Origin: Microtetraspora malaysiensis | GTDB taxonomy: Bacteria > Actinomycetota > Actinomycetes > Streptosporangiales > Streptosporangiaceae | NCBI RefSeq assembly: GCF_001528665.1 | Contig: NZ_BBYJ01000005.1 | Span: 480,261-544,260 of the forward strand | DNA length: 64,000 nucleotides | Direction of reading: 5' to 3' | Shown here: positions 1 through 8,573 of the stretch, in pieces | How the letters are laid out: each line of letters opens with the position of its first letter | How positions within the stretch are numbered: the stretch's first letter is position 1 | Position numbers and translations under genes: made by a program | The notes under the pieces: generated by a model | What the model was told of the DNA's origin: nothing | Database searches by the model: none | What the model saw: only the letters and a program-made list of their open reading frames with translations

Positions 1-944
1 GGCCGGGACGGACCTGGACGTCGGCGCGTTGTGGGCGGCGGTTGAGGAGGCCATGCCGCGTACGGCGGTCGCGGGGGCGGTCGCGACCGTGGAGTCCCTG
101 GTGCCGGAGGACGACGGGTCGGCCGAGGCGGCCATGCGGGAGAAGCTGGCCCTGCGCTACAACACCGTCCGGCTGTTCCTGTCTCTGCTGGGTGAGTCGG
201 ACGCGCTCGGCGCGGCCCCGGCCGGGCGGCGGGTGCTCACCGCGGTGCGCCGGCTGCCCGCGCTGTCGCGACGGCGGGTCAGAAGACCAGCGGTTCTGGC
301 GGGCCGACCTGCCCGACGACGGCGGTGAGCCGGCCGCCGGGTACGACGTGGCCTGCCACAAGGTCAACCTGAAGAAGATCGCCACGCACTGGCCGGACAT
401 GCTCCGCGTGGCCGGGTCGCTCATCACCAACCAGGTCCGCGCCTACGACCTGCTGCGGATGTTTGGCCGCGAGGGCCACCCGACCCCGCTGGGGGCCGCG
501 TTCGCCGAGTACGGGCGGATCGACAAGACCATGCACCTGCTCGCCCTGGTCGACCCGGTGGACGACACCTACCGGCGGCTGATGAACCGCCAGCTCACCG
601 TCCAGGAGTCACGCCACCGGCTCGCCCGCGCGATCTGTCACGGCGGCCGCGGCCAGATCCGCCAGGCGTACCGCGAGGGCCAGGAGGACCAGCTGGCCGC
701 CCTGGGCCTGGTCCTCAATGCCGTGGTGCTGTGGAACACCCGCTACCTGGATGCCGCCGTGGCCCGGCTCCGCGCCGAGGGCCACGACATCAAGGACGAG
801 GACGCAGCTCGCCTCTCCCCGCTCAGGGACCGGCACATCAACTTCCTGGGCCGCTACCTGTTCAACATCACGGCCAGCGGCCCCGGCCAGGGCCTGCGCC
901 CCTTCCGCGACCCCGCGGCCGAGGACGACGAGGAAGAGAACTGA
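1..944 (+). pseudogene. tnpA: Tn3-family transposase relic (truncated, deleted, frameshifted)
   Basis: Two reading frames make up this relic. The first (to about 280) reads like the N-terminal half of a Tn3-type transposase, with LRYNTVRLFLSLLGESDALG. The second (about 280-944) is the C-terminal part of the DDE domain: HWPDMLRVAGSLITNQVRAY, then REGQEDQLAALGLVLNAVVL containing the last catalytic Glu, then WNTRYLDAAV. The central region of a roughly 1000-residue transposase, including the two catalytic Asp residues, is missing at the joint and the frame shifts there. The 5' end lies outside the window. It can no longer transpose by itself. The acidic tail EDDEEEN is a useful tag, because three similar tails occur elsewhere in the window. 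Confidence 0.85.
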
Positions 945-952
945 CCGCCGGC

Positions 953-985
953 GGACCCAAGACGTTAGGCCGTTCGTGGTACCCC
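953..985. repeat. Probable Tn3-type terminal inverted repeat
   Basis: Read outward-in on the minus strand, this segment starts GGGGTACCACGAACGG and ends CTAACGTCTTGGG. A GGGG start and an ACGT-containing inner end is the usual layout of 38-bp Tn3-family termini. It lies 9 nt after the transposase stop codon, where the right end of the element is expected. The matching left end is outside the window. Confidence 0.5.
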
Positions 986-1097
986 GTGCAGGCCGGGCGG
1001 CACCGCCTGGGTACCCAGCGCAAAAGTATGCTGATCGCCGAAAACCTGGCGCTCGCCGACCGACCGCGGCCCAGCCGACGAGTCGAGAGCAGGAGGC

Positions 1098-1976
1098 TCA
1101 GCGGGCCAGCAGGCCCCGGATCACGGCTGCGATCTCGTCGGGTGCCTCTTCGGCCATGAAGTGCCCGGCGCGGGTCAGCCGGTGGTCCAGGTCCGGCGCC
1201 CACGCCTTCCACACCCCGGCAGCGTCGTAGCCGAGCTGCGCGCCCCAGTCCTGCTGGACGACCGTCACGGGCATGGCCAGCTGCGACCCGGCGTCCAGGT
1301 CCGCTTGGTCGTGCATGACGTCGATGTCCGCCGAGGCCCGGTAGTCCGCGACGATCGACGCCACTGCCGCGGCGCTCGCGCGCAGGTATTCGGCACGTAC
1401 ATCCTCGGGCATGGTGGTCGGGTCGTTGGCCCAGGCGTCGAGGAAGGAGCCGAAGAACGCGTCCGCGCTGCCTGCGATCATCGTCTCCGGCAGGCCGGGC
1501 GGCTGCGCCATGAGGAAGAGGTGGTAGCCGACCGCCGCCGAGGTGCCGTGCAGGACGTTCCACATGTCGAGCGTCGGCACGATGTCGAGGATGCCCAGGT
1601 GCGTGATGGTCTCAGGGTGGTCCAGCCCCGCCCGGAAGGCGACCAGGGCGCCTCGGTCGTGGCCGACGAGGGCAAAGCGCTCGTGGCCGAGCGCCGCCGC
1701 CAGGGTCACGACGTCGGCGGCCATGGTGCGCTTGGCGTACACATCGGGGTCGGAGGCCGCCGGCTTGTCGCTGGCGCCGTAGCCCCGCAGGTCAGGACAG
1801 ATCACCGTGTGCTCGTCGGCGAGCCGCTCGGCGACGTGTCGCCACATCAGGTGGGTCTGGGGAAAACCGTGCAACAGCACGACCGGGCTTCCGCTGCCGC
1901 CGACAGCTGCAGTCAGCTCCACACCGTCCGCACCGGGCAGGCGGACGTGATCGAAGCCGGGAATGGTGAGCGTCAT
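1098..1976 (-). CDS. Alpha/beta hydrolase, haloacid/fluoroacetate dehalogenase-like
   Basis: A 292-residue cytoplasmic alpha/beta hydrolase. The oxyanion motif HGFPQTHLMW lies at about residue 36 and DLRGYGASDKP at about 62. The nucleophile elbow is GHDRGA, with Asp in place of Ser, and the catalytic His lies in GHFMAEEAPDE near the C-terminus. An Asp nucleophile with DLRGYG and HFMAEEAP is typical of fluoroacetate dehalogenases and soluble epoxide hydrolases, which act through an aspartyl-ester intermediate. The substrate is not predictable. It is transcribed divergently from the SARP regulator at 2088, a likely controller. An 83-nt near-identical copy of its internal part (about 1248-1330) recurs at 27146-27228. 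Confidence 0.85.
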   Translation of the reverse strand: MTLTIPGFDHVRLPGADGVELTAAVGGSGSPVVLLHGFPQTHLMWRHVAERLADEHTVICPDLRGYGASDKPAASDPDVYAKRTMAADVVTLAAALGHERFALVGHDRGALVAFRAGLDHPETITHLGILDIVPTLDMWNVLHGTSAAVGYHLFLMAQPPGLPETMIAGSADAFFGSFLDAWANDPTTMPEDVRAEYLRASAAAVASIVADYRASADIDVMHDQADLDAGSQLAMPVTVVQQDWGAQLGYDAAGVWKAWAPDLDHRLTRAGHFMAEEAPDEIAAVIRGLLAR

Positions 1977-2087
1977 GAGGGACCACCTTTCGGGTCGAGG
2001 ACTTGACCGGATCAGCTTGGGCGACGGCGATCAGCAGCCGATCAGTACGGTTGGGCGCAGTCGGCCCCTGGCACGGAGGATGGGGGC

Positions 2088-4025
2088 ATGCGAATCGACT
2101 TGCTCGGTGTGGTGCGTGCCCTCCGCGACGACGGCAGCCCGGTTGACCTGGGCGGACCCCGCCATCGTGAGGTACTCGCCCGGCTCGTCGCCGCCGAGGG
2201 ACGGATGGTCACCACCGACACCCTCGTCGATGACCTGTGGACCGTTCCGCCTGCCCGCGCCGTGGGTGCTTTGCGTACCTTCGTCGCCGCGCTGCGCCGT
2301 GCCCTCGAACCCGACCGGCCGCCCCGCAATCCGCCGCGCGTCATCGTCACCGAAGGTCCCGGCTACGCGCTGCGCCTGCCGCGCGAGGACGTGGACGTCC
2401 ATCGGTTCCAGGACACCCTGGCCCGAGCCCGCCGCAACCCCGCCGCGGTGACCGACCTCGGCGCGGCACTCGCGGCCTGGCGAGGACCCGCCTACGCCGA
2501 TGTGACCGGCTCCGCATGGGCGCAGCGCGAGCGGAACCGGCTGGAGGAATTGAGGTTGGAGGGGGTGGAACTGCGCGCCCGGATCCTTCTCGACTCCGGA
2601 GAAGGGGCCGATCTCGTTGCCGAACTGGGTGCCCATGTCGCCGAACACCCGTGGCGCGAGCCGGCCTGGGAGTTGCTTGCCCGCGCGCTGTACCGCACGG
2701 GCCGCCAGGCCGACGCGCTTGCCACCCTCCGCCGTGCCCGCGCGATGCTCGTCGACCAACTCGGACTCGACCCCGGTGGCGACCTTCAGCGCTTGGAGAC
2801 GGACATCCTCAACGGGTCCGCGCCCCCCGAAGGAGCACGTACGGCGTGGACCGGCCCTGGTGTCCGGCTCGGCCCGCGCACCACCGTGGATCTGGCCCGC
2901 ACCCTCGCACTGGCGGGTGGCGACGCCCTCGTCCGCTCGCGGCGCGACCGCCTCGCCGCCATCCAGGCGGCGGAACGCACGGGAAACCTCTCCCTGACCG
3001 CCCGGATCATCGGCGCCTACGACGTGCCCGCCCTCTGGAGCCGGGCCGACGACCCCGAGCAGTCCCGCGCCGTCGTCGCGGCTGCCGAGCGCACGCTCAC
3101 CGGGCTCGGCCCAGACGGCCCTGCCGACCTGCGCGCCCGCCTCCTGTCCACGGTCGCCGTCGAGAGCCGCAGCGCCGATCTGTCCGGGACCGAGCTGAAG
3201 CACGCGCAGCAGGCGGCGCGTCAGGCCGAGGAGCTGGCACGGGACCTGGCCGATCCCGCCCTGCTGGCCTTCGCCCTCAACGGGGTGTTCCTTCAGTCCT
3301 TCACCCGCCCCGGGCTCGCGGCGGCACGGAACCGGATCGGCGCCGAGATCCTCGACCTGGCCACCCTGCACGACCTGCCGAACTTCGCCGTACTCGGCCG
3401 ACTCGTCCGCCTGCAATCCGCCTCGGCCCTCGGCGACCTCGACGCCGCGACCTCGCACGCCAACGCGGCCGACCAGCTCGCCGCCATCACCGAGGCGCCC
3501 CTCGTCCCCGTCCTCACCGGGTGGTTCAGGGCCCGGGCCACGGCCGCCCGCAGCACCGAACCCGGCGGACCGACCGCCGCCACGGCAGCAGCGCACTACC
3601 GCGCTGCCGAGGACGCCCTCCGGACGGCCGGAATGCCGGGACTGCACCGCGGCCTGTTCCCGCTCGCCCTACTGGGACTGCGCCTGCTGCACGACCGGCC
3701 CGTGCCCACCGACCCGCACCTCGACTGGGGCCCGTACAGGCCCTGGACTCGCCCACTCGTGCTGCTCGCCCAGGACCGGGTCGAGCAGGCCCGTACCGCC
3801 CTCGCTGCGGTGCCCGAACCACCGCGTGACCACATGCAGGAGGCTATGTGGTGCCTGACCGCCCGCGCCGCCGTACGCCTCGACGAGCGCGGAATCGCCG
3901 CGCACGCTGAAGCTGCCCTGCGTGATGCCTGTGCAGAACACGCCGGCGCCGCTAGCGGAATGCTGACCCTGGGCCCGGTGGCGCGGTACCTGGCAGAGGC
4001 GGAGGCATGCGCCGGAGCAGGGTAA
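2088..4025 (+). CDS. SARP-family transcriptional regulator with BTAD and TPR-like C-terminus
   Basis: A 645-residue regulator. Residues 1-95 form an OmpR-type winged helix (MRIDLLGVVRALRDDGSPV to GPGYALRLP). Residues 100-245 form the bacterial transcriptional activation domain, with the family signatures LARALYRTGRQADALATLRR and LDPGGDLQRLE. The remaining 400 residues are helical and Ala/Leu-rich, consistent with degenerate TPR repeats. There is no NB-ARC P-loop, unlike AfsR. SARPs bind direct heptamer repeats and usually activate neighbouring metabolic genes. Here the nearest candidate is the divergent dehalogenase-like gene. A fragment of a paralogue's C-terminal region lies at 24301-24393. 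Confidence 0.85.
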   Translation: MRIDLLGVVRALRDDGSPVDLGGPRHREVLARLVAAEGRMVTTDTLVDDLWTVPPARAVGALRTFVAALRRALEPDRPPRNPPRVIVTEGPGYALRLPREDVDVHRFQDTLARARRNPAAVTDLGAALAAWRGPAYADVTGSAWAQRERNRLEELRLEGVELRARILLDSGEGADLVAELGAHVAEHPWREPAWELLARALYRTGRQADALATLRRARAMLVDQLGLDPGGDLQRLETDILNGSAPPEGARTAWTGPGVRLGPRTTVDLARTLALAGGDALVRSRRDRLAAIQAAERTGNLSLTARIIGAYDVPALWSRADDPEQSRAVVAAAERTLTGLGPDGPADLRARLLSTVAVESRSADLSGTELKHAQQAARQAEELARDLADPALLAFALNGVFLQSFTRPGLAAARNRIGAEILDLATLHDLPNFAVLGRLVRLQSASALGDLDAATSHANAADQLAAITEAPLVPVLTGWFRARATAARSTEPGGPTAATAAAHYRAAEDALRTAGMPGLHRGLFPLALLGLRLLHDRPVPTDPHLDWGPYRPWTRPLVLLAQDRVEQARTALAAVPEPPRDHMQEAMWCLTARAAVRLDERGIAAHAEAALRDACAEHAGAASGMLTLGPVARYLAEAEACAGAG

Positions 4026-4317
4026 GCGACCGCAATCCGCGAACGCCGAGCCCGTCCGCGCTCACCCCACGGCCCCGGCGGAATCAGGTCGCCATGACGT
4101 TCAGGGGCATCCGTCGCCGACGCCAGGCAGTCGGCGACGGTCTCGACGCCAAGCGTGGTGATCCACTGCCCGTAGGCGTTCACGCAGGGCGCTGTGGCAA
4201 TCTAGGCGACAGCCCTGGTGATGGTCCCTGCTGTCAACCGCATCGTGGGGGCCGGCGGGCCGTCTGTAACGGCTTGGTGACAAGCGTGACGCTCGGCGAT
4301 TCGCATAAATGACCAGT
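4026..4317. other. Gap with no recognised gene
   Basis: I see no convincing coding signal, RNA or terminator between the SARP stop and the recombinase upstream repeats. A short minus-strand stretch (about 4080-4183, reading NAYGQWITTLGVETVADCLA) looks protein-like but I cannot assign it. It may be another gene relic. Confidence 0.3.
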
Positions 4318-4420
4318 TGCGAGAGTTCTGCGAACACCCCGGAGCCGCTCGCGAATCCGCAGGTCGCCGTTCGCAGAACCCCTCTCAAAACCGGCGTGTT
4401 GTGCGAGACAGTTCTGACAC
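4318..4420. repeat. Candidate recombination (res-like) or operator site of recombinase 1
   Basis: A perfect 11-bp inverted repeat, GTTCTGCGAAC (4325-4335) and GTTCGCAGAAC (4369-4379), is followed by a partial direct copy of its left region. TGCGAGAGTTCTGCGAACAC (4318) resembles TGCGAGACAGTTCTGACAC (4402). The array ends 10 nt before the recombinase start. Resolvase res sites are multi-subsite arrays of such inverted motifs placed next to tnpR genes. Confidence 0.5.
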
Positions 4421-4429
4421 ACTGCCCGG

Positions 4430-5311
4430 GTGGGTCTGACGCCCGATCAAGCCGCAAACGCGGTAGAACGAAACGACTGTCCGAAGTGTGAAGCCCCGGC
4501 CGGCAGCCCGTGCCGCACCCGCGGCGGGAAGACCGCCACGAAGTACCACACCGCCCGCTTCATCCTCGTGCCCGCACTCCGCGAGGAACTCGACGTCCCC
4601 GTACCCGAGGACCGAGGTCCGGGGCGGCCATGGAAGCCGGGCCCGCCCGCCCCGTCCCTGCCGACTGCCCCGGCGGCCAAGCCGATCCGGATCGGGTACG
4701 CCCGCTGCTCAACCGCCCAGCAGGAACTCGCCTCCCAGCTCACCGCGCTCGAACCGGTCTGCAAGCGGATCTTCTCCGAGAAGATCTCCACCCGCATCAA
4801 GAACCGTCCCGAGCTGGAGAAGGCACTGAAGCTGGCGTACGACATCAAGGAGGCCGCCCCCGACCAAGAGGTCATCCTCACCGTCCACGAGCTCAAGCGC
4901 CTCGCCCGCAGCGCCGCCGAGCTGATGACCCTCTCCGGCCAGCTCCAGGCCGCCGGCGTGCAGCTCGAACTCCTCACCGGCCCGCTCACCGGCATCTACG
5001 ACCCCAACGGCATGGGTGCCATGTTCTTCGCCGTCCTCGCCGTCGCCGCCCAGCTCGATCGCAACTACATCCGCGAGAAGACCCTGGAAGGTCAGCAGGC
5101 CGCGGCCGCCAAGGGCAACCACGGCGGACGACCCAAGGTCATCGACGAAGACATGCTGACGTTCGCGCAGGCGCTTAAGGACAAGGGCGTCCCCGTGCCC
5201 GAGATCGCCAAGAAGATCACGATCAAGACCGGCAAGAACGCCGGGCGACATCCCTCTGTCGCCTCGCTGTACCGCCCCTTCCCCGACGCCGAACCGGACA
5301 AGCACGGGTAA
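4430..5311 (+). CDS. Serine recombinase (resolvase/invertase) with N-terminal zinc-binding motif
   Basis: A 293-residue DNA recombinase starting at GTG. Residues 16-47 hold a Cys/His cluster, CPKCEAPAGSPCRT then YHTARF, a likely small zinc-binding domain. Residues 87-225 are the serine-recombinase catalytic domain: IGYARCSTAQQELASQL carries the nucleophilic Ser, followed by IFSEKIST, a conserved HELKRLARS and the long E-helix around QLDRNYIREKTLEGQQAA. The C-terminus, EIAKKITIKTGKNAGRHPSV, is a helix-turn-helix. Such proteins resolve Tn3-family cointegrates, which fits the transposase relic 3.5 kb upstream. It is paralogous to the recombinase at 10761. It looks intact. Confidence 0.88.
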   Translation: MGLTPDQAANAVERNDCPKCEAPAGSPCRTRGGKTATKYHTARFILVPALREELDVPVPEDRGPGRPWKPGPPAPSLPTAPAAKPIRIGYARCSTAQQELASQLTALEPVCKRIFSEKISTRIKNRPELEKALKLAYDIKEAAPDQEVILTVHELKRLARSAAELMTLSGQLQAAGVQLELLTGPLTGIYDPNGMGAMFFAVLAVAAQLDRNYIREKTLEGQQAAAAKGNHGGRPKVIDEDMLTFAQALKDKGVPVPEIAKKITIKTGKNAGRHPSVASLYRPFPDAEPDKHG

Positions 5312-5359
5312 CCGGCGGGAACGCCCGCCGTCAACGGCGTCCATGACGTCGGTCAATGC

Positions 5360-5611
5360 TTGACGCCAACCACTGTTCCATTGCTCCCCGAGGCCGTGTA
5401 CCGGGCGGGCAGGACCGCGAAGCACCACCGGGGCCTGGTCCGCAAGCGGGTCGGCGTAGCCTACGACCAGGCGGAGGCCCCCTCGATCTGCTTGGGCATC
5501 CATGACAGCATGAGCCCGCTTCAGCGCGCTGAGCTGCTGCGGCTGCCGGAGGAGCGCGATGGGGACGGTACGACGCTGTTCAACCGGTTGAAGAAGCAGC
5601 GCATGATCTGA
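5360..5611 (+). CDS. Small hypothetical protein
   Basis: A possible 83-residue product starting at TTG, with no obvious ribosome binding site. The sequence contains GRTAKHHRGLVRKRVGVAYD and ends GTTLFNRLKKQRMI. I do not recognise a family. It lies 48 nt after the serine recombinase and on the same strand, so it may be transposon cargo or the tail of a decayed gene. G/C-biased third positions give weak support only. Confidence 0.3.
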   Translation: MTPTTVPLLPEAVYRAGRTAKHHRGLVRKRVGVAYDQAEAPSICLGIHDSMSPLQRAELLRLPEERDGDGTTLFNRLKKQRMI

Positions 5612-5705
5612 CAGCGGTGTTCCTCGTCGCCCTAGCTAGGGACGCGGCCGCACAACCGTCCTTGTTTCCGGGTAATCGGGCCGGTTCGCCCCGGGCCGAC
5701 GCGCC

Positions 5706-6266
5706 TCAGAGGCAACTGAGGACCAGCCGCTCCCCCGCGTTGAGCACGGCCGCGCGCAGCTCGGCGTCGGTGCTGTCGGCACAGCCGGGGTCGGTGGCCG
5801 GCCCCAGGCAGGCGCTGAGGAAGCAGGCGACCGCCATCCGGGTGGTCATGTCGGGGTCCGGGCCGCCCAGGGCGCGGCGTACCCGCTCGAAGAGCTCCGC
5901 GAGCTCGGGGTCGGACTCCAGCAGTCGCGTGGCGGTCGGGTCCGACATCATCACCTGGTAGCCGAGGCGATTGGTGACCAGGCACTCGGCCATGCCGGCG
6001 ATGACCGTGCCGGCCCGAGCCCGCTGGTCGGTGTGGCTCTCGGCCAGCTGCACCGCCGCGGCGAGCTGGTCCAGGCCGGGTCGCAACGCCGTGATGACGA
6101 TGTCGGCCTTGGTCCGGAAGTGGTGATAGACGGCAGCCTTCGTGACCCCGAGCCGGTCCGCGATCATCTGCAGCGAGGTGGCGCCGATCCCGCGATCGGC
6201 GAAGAGCTCGAGCGCCGCCGCGAGGACTCCGGCGCGGCCCGGCGCGGCCGGCTTCCATGTGACCAT
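5706..6266 (-). CDS. TetR-family transcriptional repressor
   Basis: A 186-residue protein. The TetR helix-turn-helix occupies residues 10-55, with AALELFADRGIGATSLQMIA then GVTKAAVYHHFRTKADI. The C-terminal ligand-binding and dimerisation domain follows. It is divergent from the flavin oxidoreductase at 6412, and a perfect palindrome built on CGGCTAGTA lies between the two starts. It most likely represses itself and the oxidoreductase until a steroid-like or other hydrophobic ligand binds. The ligand is inferred from the neighbour only. Confidence 0.88.
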   Translation of the reverse strand: MVTWKPAAPGRAGVLAAALELFADRGIGATSLQMIADRLGVTKAAVYHHFRTKADIVITALRPGLDQLAAAVQLAESHTDQRARAGTVIAGMAECLVTNRLGYQVMMSDPTATRLLESDPELAELFERVRRALGGPDPDMTTRMAVACFLSACLGPATDPGCADSTDAELRAAVLNAGERLVLSCL

Positions 6267-6274
6267 TCTCCCAG

Positions 6275-6308
6275 CCTAGCGGCTAGTACCTACTAGCCGA
6301 ACGGCTAG
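6275..6308. promoter_or_regulatory. TetR operator palindrome
   Basis: A perfect 9-bp inverted repeat, CGGCTAGTA (6280-6288), CC, TACTAGCCG (6291-6299), is flanked by further half-sites: CCTAGC at 6275 and CGGCTAG at 6302. It begins 9 nt upstream of the tetR start codon and covers the shared promoter region. Confidence 0.75.
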
Positions 6309-6411
6309 GATGGCGATATCCGCCACGACGCTCTGGAACCACCGTTCCGGCAGACACCACGGGAAGAGCGCCGCATCACGGCTACGACCCACTGAGAAAG
6401 GAACCCGTGTC

Positions 6412-8121
6412 ATGAGTGCGCCACACCCCTCCGAGCCCCTCCGAGTCGAGGACACCACCGTCGACCTGCTGGTGATCGGCTCCGGTACCGGCATGGCGAC
6501 CGCCCTGGCCGCCCACGAGCGCGGCCTGAAGGTCGCCATCGCCGAGAAGACCATCCACGTCGGCGGCTCGACGGCCCGCTCCGGCGGCGCCTTCTGGATC
6601 CCCGCCAACCCGGTCCTCGAGCGCGACGGCGCGATCGACTCCGAGGAGCGCGGGGCCGAGTACGTCGAGGCCGTCGTCGCCGGCTCCAGCCCGCGCGAGC
6701 GTTGGCAGCCCTTCATCGACAACGGCGCCGAGACCGTGCGGATGCTCGAGCGCACCACGCCGCTGAAGCTGTTCTGGGCCAAGGGCTACTCCGACTACCA
6801 CCCCGAGAAGCCAGGCGGCAGCGCCGCCGGTCGCTCGGTCGAGTCGCGCGCGTTCGACCTGCGCAAGCTGGGCAAGGAGCGCAGCCGCTTCCAGCCGGCC
6901 ACGATGGAGGCGCCGCTGCCGATGCCGATCACCGGCGCCGACTACAAATGGCTCAACCTGATGGCGAAGAAGCCGGGCAAGGGCTTCCCCAAGGCGATCA
7001 AGCGGGTCCTGCAGGGCGCGGGCGGCAAGGTCATCGGTCGTGAGTACGTCGCTGGCGGCCAGGCGATCGCCGGCGGCATGTACGCCGGACTCATCGAGGC
7101 CGGCGTACCGATCTGGACCGAGACCGCACTGACCCGTCTCGTCGTCGAGGACGGCCGTGTCACCGGCGCCGTACTCACCCAACGAGGCCGCGAGGTCACC
7201 GTGACCGCCCGTCTCGGCGTAGTGCTGGCCGCCGGCGGCTTCGACCACAACATGGCGATGCGCCAGCAGTACCAGTCGCCCTCGCTGGTCGAGGACGTGA
7301 GCCTCGGCGCCGTCGGCAACACCGGCGAGGTGATCCGGATCGCCCAGGAGAGCGGCGCGGCGATCGGCAACATGGAGCAGTCGTGGTGGTTCCCGGCCGT
7401 GCACCCGGTCGCCGACGGCGCGATGCCCTCGATCCTGCTGGCCGAGCGGTCGCTGCCCGGCTCCTTCATGATCGACTCCCAGGGCAAGCGCTTCATCAAC
7501 GAGTCCACCGACTACATGACCTTCGGCCAGACCGTGCTCCAGCGCGAGCGCGACGGCGACCTGGTCGGCGAGATGTGGCTGGTCTTCGACCAGACCTACC
7601 GCAACAGCTACGTCTTCGCGGGCGGCTCCTTCCCGCGGATGCCGCTCCCGAAGGAGTGGTACGAGGCGGGCATCGCCCACAAGGCCGCCACCCCTGCCGA
7701 GCTCGCGCGCGCCATGGGCGTCCCGGAGTCCGCCTTCGAGGCGACCGTCGCCCGCTTCAACGCCAACGCCGGCGCCGGCACCGACGAGGACTTCGGCCGG
7801 GGCAACTCGGCGTACGACCGCTACTACGGTGACCCCACCGTCGTGCCGAACCCCAACCTGCGCCCCCTCGACGGCCGCCACTACTATGCCGTCAAGGTCG
7901 TGCTCTCCGACCTCGGCACCTGCGGCGGCCTGATCGCCGACGGCCGCGGCCGGGTGCTCACCGAGGCCGGCGAGCCGATCGAGGGCCTCTACGCCCAGGG
8001 CAACACCGCCGCCAACGTGTTCGGAGCCGTCTACCCCGGCGCCGGTGCCACCATCGGCCAGGGCCTGGTGTTCGGCTACATCATCGCCTCCGACGCGGCC
8101 GAGCGAGCCGCCGCTGTCTAG
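6412..8121 (+). CDS. FAD-dependent oxidoreductase, 3-ketosteroid delta1-dehydrogenase-like
   Basis: A 569-residue flavoprotein. The start at 6412 is chosen over an upstream ATG (6310) because AGAAAGGA sits about 10 nt before it and the dinucleotide-binding motif then lies near the N-terminus. DLLVIGSGTGMATALAAHE (about residue 19) binds FAD. GGSTARSGGAFWIP and the C-terminal NVFGAVYPGAGATIG match the KstD / fumarate-reductase flavoprotein superfamily; the Tyr and Gly of YPGAG correspond to catalytic residues in ketosteroid dehydrogenases. It would introduce a C1-C2 double bond into a 3-keto ring or reduce a related substrate. No other steroid-degradation genes are nearby, so substrate is uncertain. 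It is divergent from, and probably repressed by, the TetR protein. Confidence 0.85.
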   Translation: MSAPHPSEPLRVEDTTVDLLVIGSGTGMATALAAHERGLKVAIAEKTIHVGGSTARSGGAFWIPANPVLERDGAIDSEERGAEYVEAVVAGSSPRERWQPFIDNGAETVRMLERTTPLKLFWAKGYSDYHPEKPGGSAAGRSVESRAFDLRKLGKERSRFQPATMEAPLPMPITGADYKWLNLMAKKPGKGFPKAIKRVLQGAGGKVIGREYVAGGQAIAGGMYAGLIEAGVPIWTETALTRLVVEDGRVTGAVLTQRGREVTVTARLGVVLAAGGFDHNMAMRQQYQSPSLVEDVSLGAVGNTGEVIRIAQESGAAIGNMEQSWWFPAVHPVADGAMPSILLAERSLPGSFMIDSQGKRFINESTDYMTFGQTVLQRERDGDLVGEMWLVFDQTYRNSYVFAGGSFPRMPLPKEWYEAGIAHKAATPAELARAMGVPESAFEATVARFNANAGAGTDEDFGRGNSAYDRYYGDPTVVPNPNLRPLDGRHYYAVKVVLSDLGTCGGLIADGRGRVLTEAGEPIEGLYAQGNTAANVFGAVYPGAGATIGQGLVFGYIIASDAAERAAAV

Positions 8122-8130
8122 TGGCCCGTC

Positions 8131-8256
8131 ACGCAGCCGGGCCGGCGAACCCTCCGGCCGCCACCGTTTGCCCTTGCGGGGCATCAGGTTCAACGGCCCG
8201 AACTCGTCCACGCAGATCACCCGCCCATCGGCGGGCGGGTGATCGTAGACGGGTGT
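8131..8256 (-). pseudogene. IS630-family transposase fragment
   Basis: Read on the minus strand this encodes PADGRVICVDEFGPLNLMPR followed by KGKRWRPEGSPARLR. The DEFGPLNL block with the following W-P-x-GSP region is characteristic of the IS630 DDE domain (second Asp region). Only about 40 residues remain and neither end of the element is visible. Confidence 0.7.
8215..8244. repeat. 12-bp perfect inverted repeat inside the IS630 relic
   Basis: GATCACCCGCCC (8215-8226) and GGGCGGGTGATC (8233-8244) are separated by 6 nt. It overlaps residual transposase codons, so it may be fortuitous, or it may act as a terminator for the flavoprotein gene that ends about 95 nt upstream. Confidence 0.35.
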
Positions 8257-8308
8257 GAGTAGTTGAGGTACAGAAAGTGCCGCTGAGATTGATCTTGGTC
8301 TGATCTGC

Positions 8309-8458
8309 CTAGTGCGTGGGGGCTTCGAGCTGGCGGGGCACTGCGCCGGCGCGCAGCTCGCGCAGGTCCGGGATGTGGTTGTAGAGCGTGCCCGGCGAGA
8401 CGCCGAGCAGTTTGGCGATCGATGTGATCGAGCGGCCCGGGTCGGGCAGCTCCTCGGG
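8309..8458 (-). pseudogene. Serine recombinase C-terminal relic (HTH domain)
   Basis: The minus strand reads LPDPGRSITSIAKLLGVSPG then TLYNHIPDLRELRA, ending PRQLEAPTH and a stop. This is the helix-turn-helix and tail of a Tn3-type resolvase. The catalytic domain is absent; upstream sequence in this frame (RRARAVKNLRFLKI) no longer matches. It is a third, broken recombinase in the window. Confidence 0.6.
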
Positions 8459-8543
8459 AGGGATCTTCAGAAAACGAAGGTTTTTGACAGCTCTCGCGCG
8501 CCGGACGGCAGATTCTGGGAGTCCGCGTGAAACCCCCTTGCAC

Positions 8544-8567
8544 AATGGTCAAGAATCGTTGACCATT
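8544..8567. promoter_or_regulatory. Operator of the ArsR-MFS operon
   Basis: The perfect 9-bp inverted repeat AATGGTCAA (8544-8552), 6-nt spacer, TTGACCATT (8559-8567) ends 6 nt before the ArsR start codon. A TTGACA -35-like hexamer lies upstream at 8484. The position fits autorepression. Confidence 0.65.
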
Positions 8568-8573
8568 GCTCGC

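Noticed and set aside
2031..3647. Long open frame on the minus strand opposite the SARP gene
   Set aside because: Gly/Arg-rich with no domain pattern; it is an antisense frame produced by the GC bias of the SARP gene.
6382..8220. Very long minus-strand frame opposite the flavoprotein
   Set aside because: Only its first residues (IS630 DEFGPLNL block) are meaningful; the remainder is the antisense shadow of the oxidoreductase.
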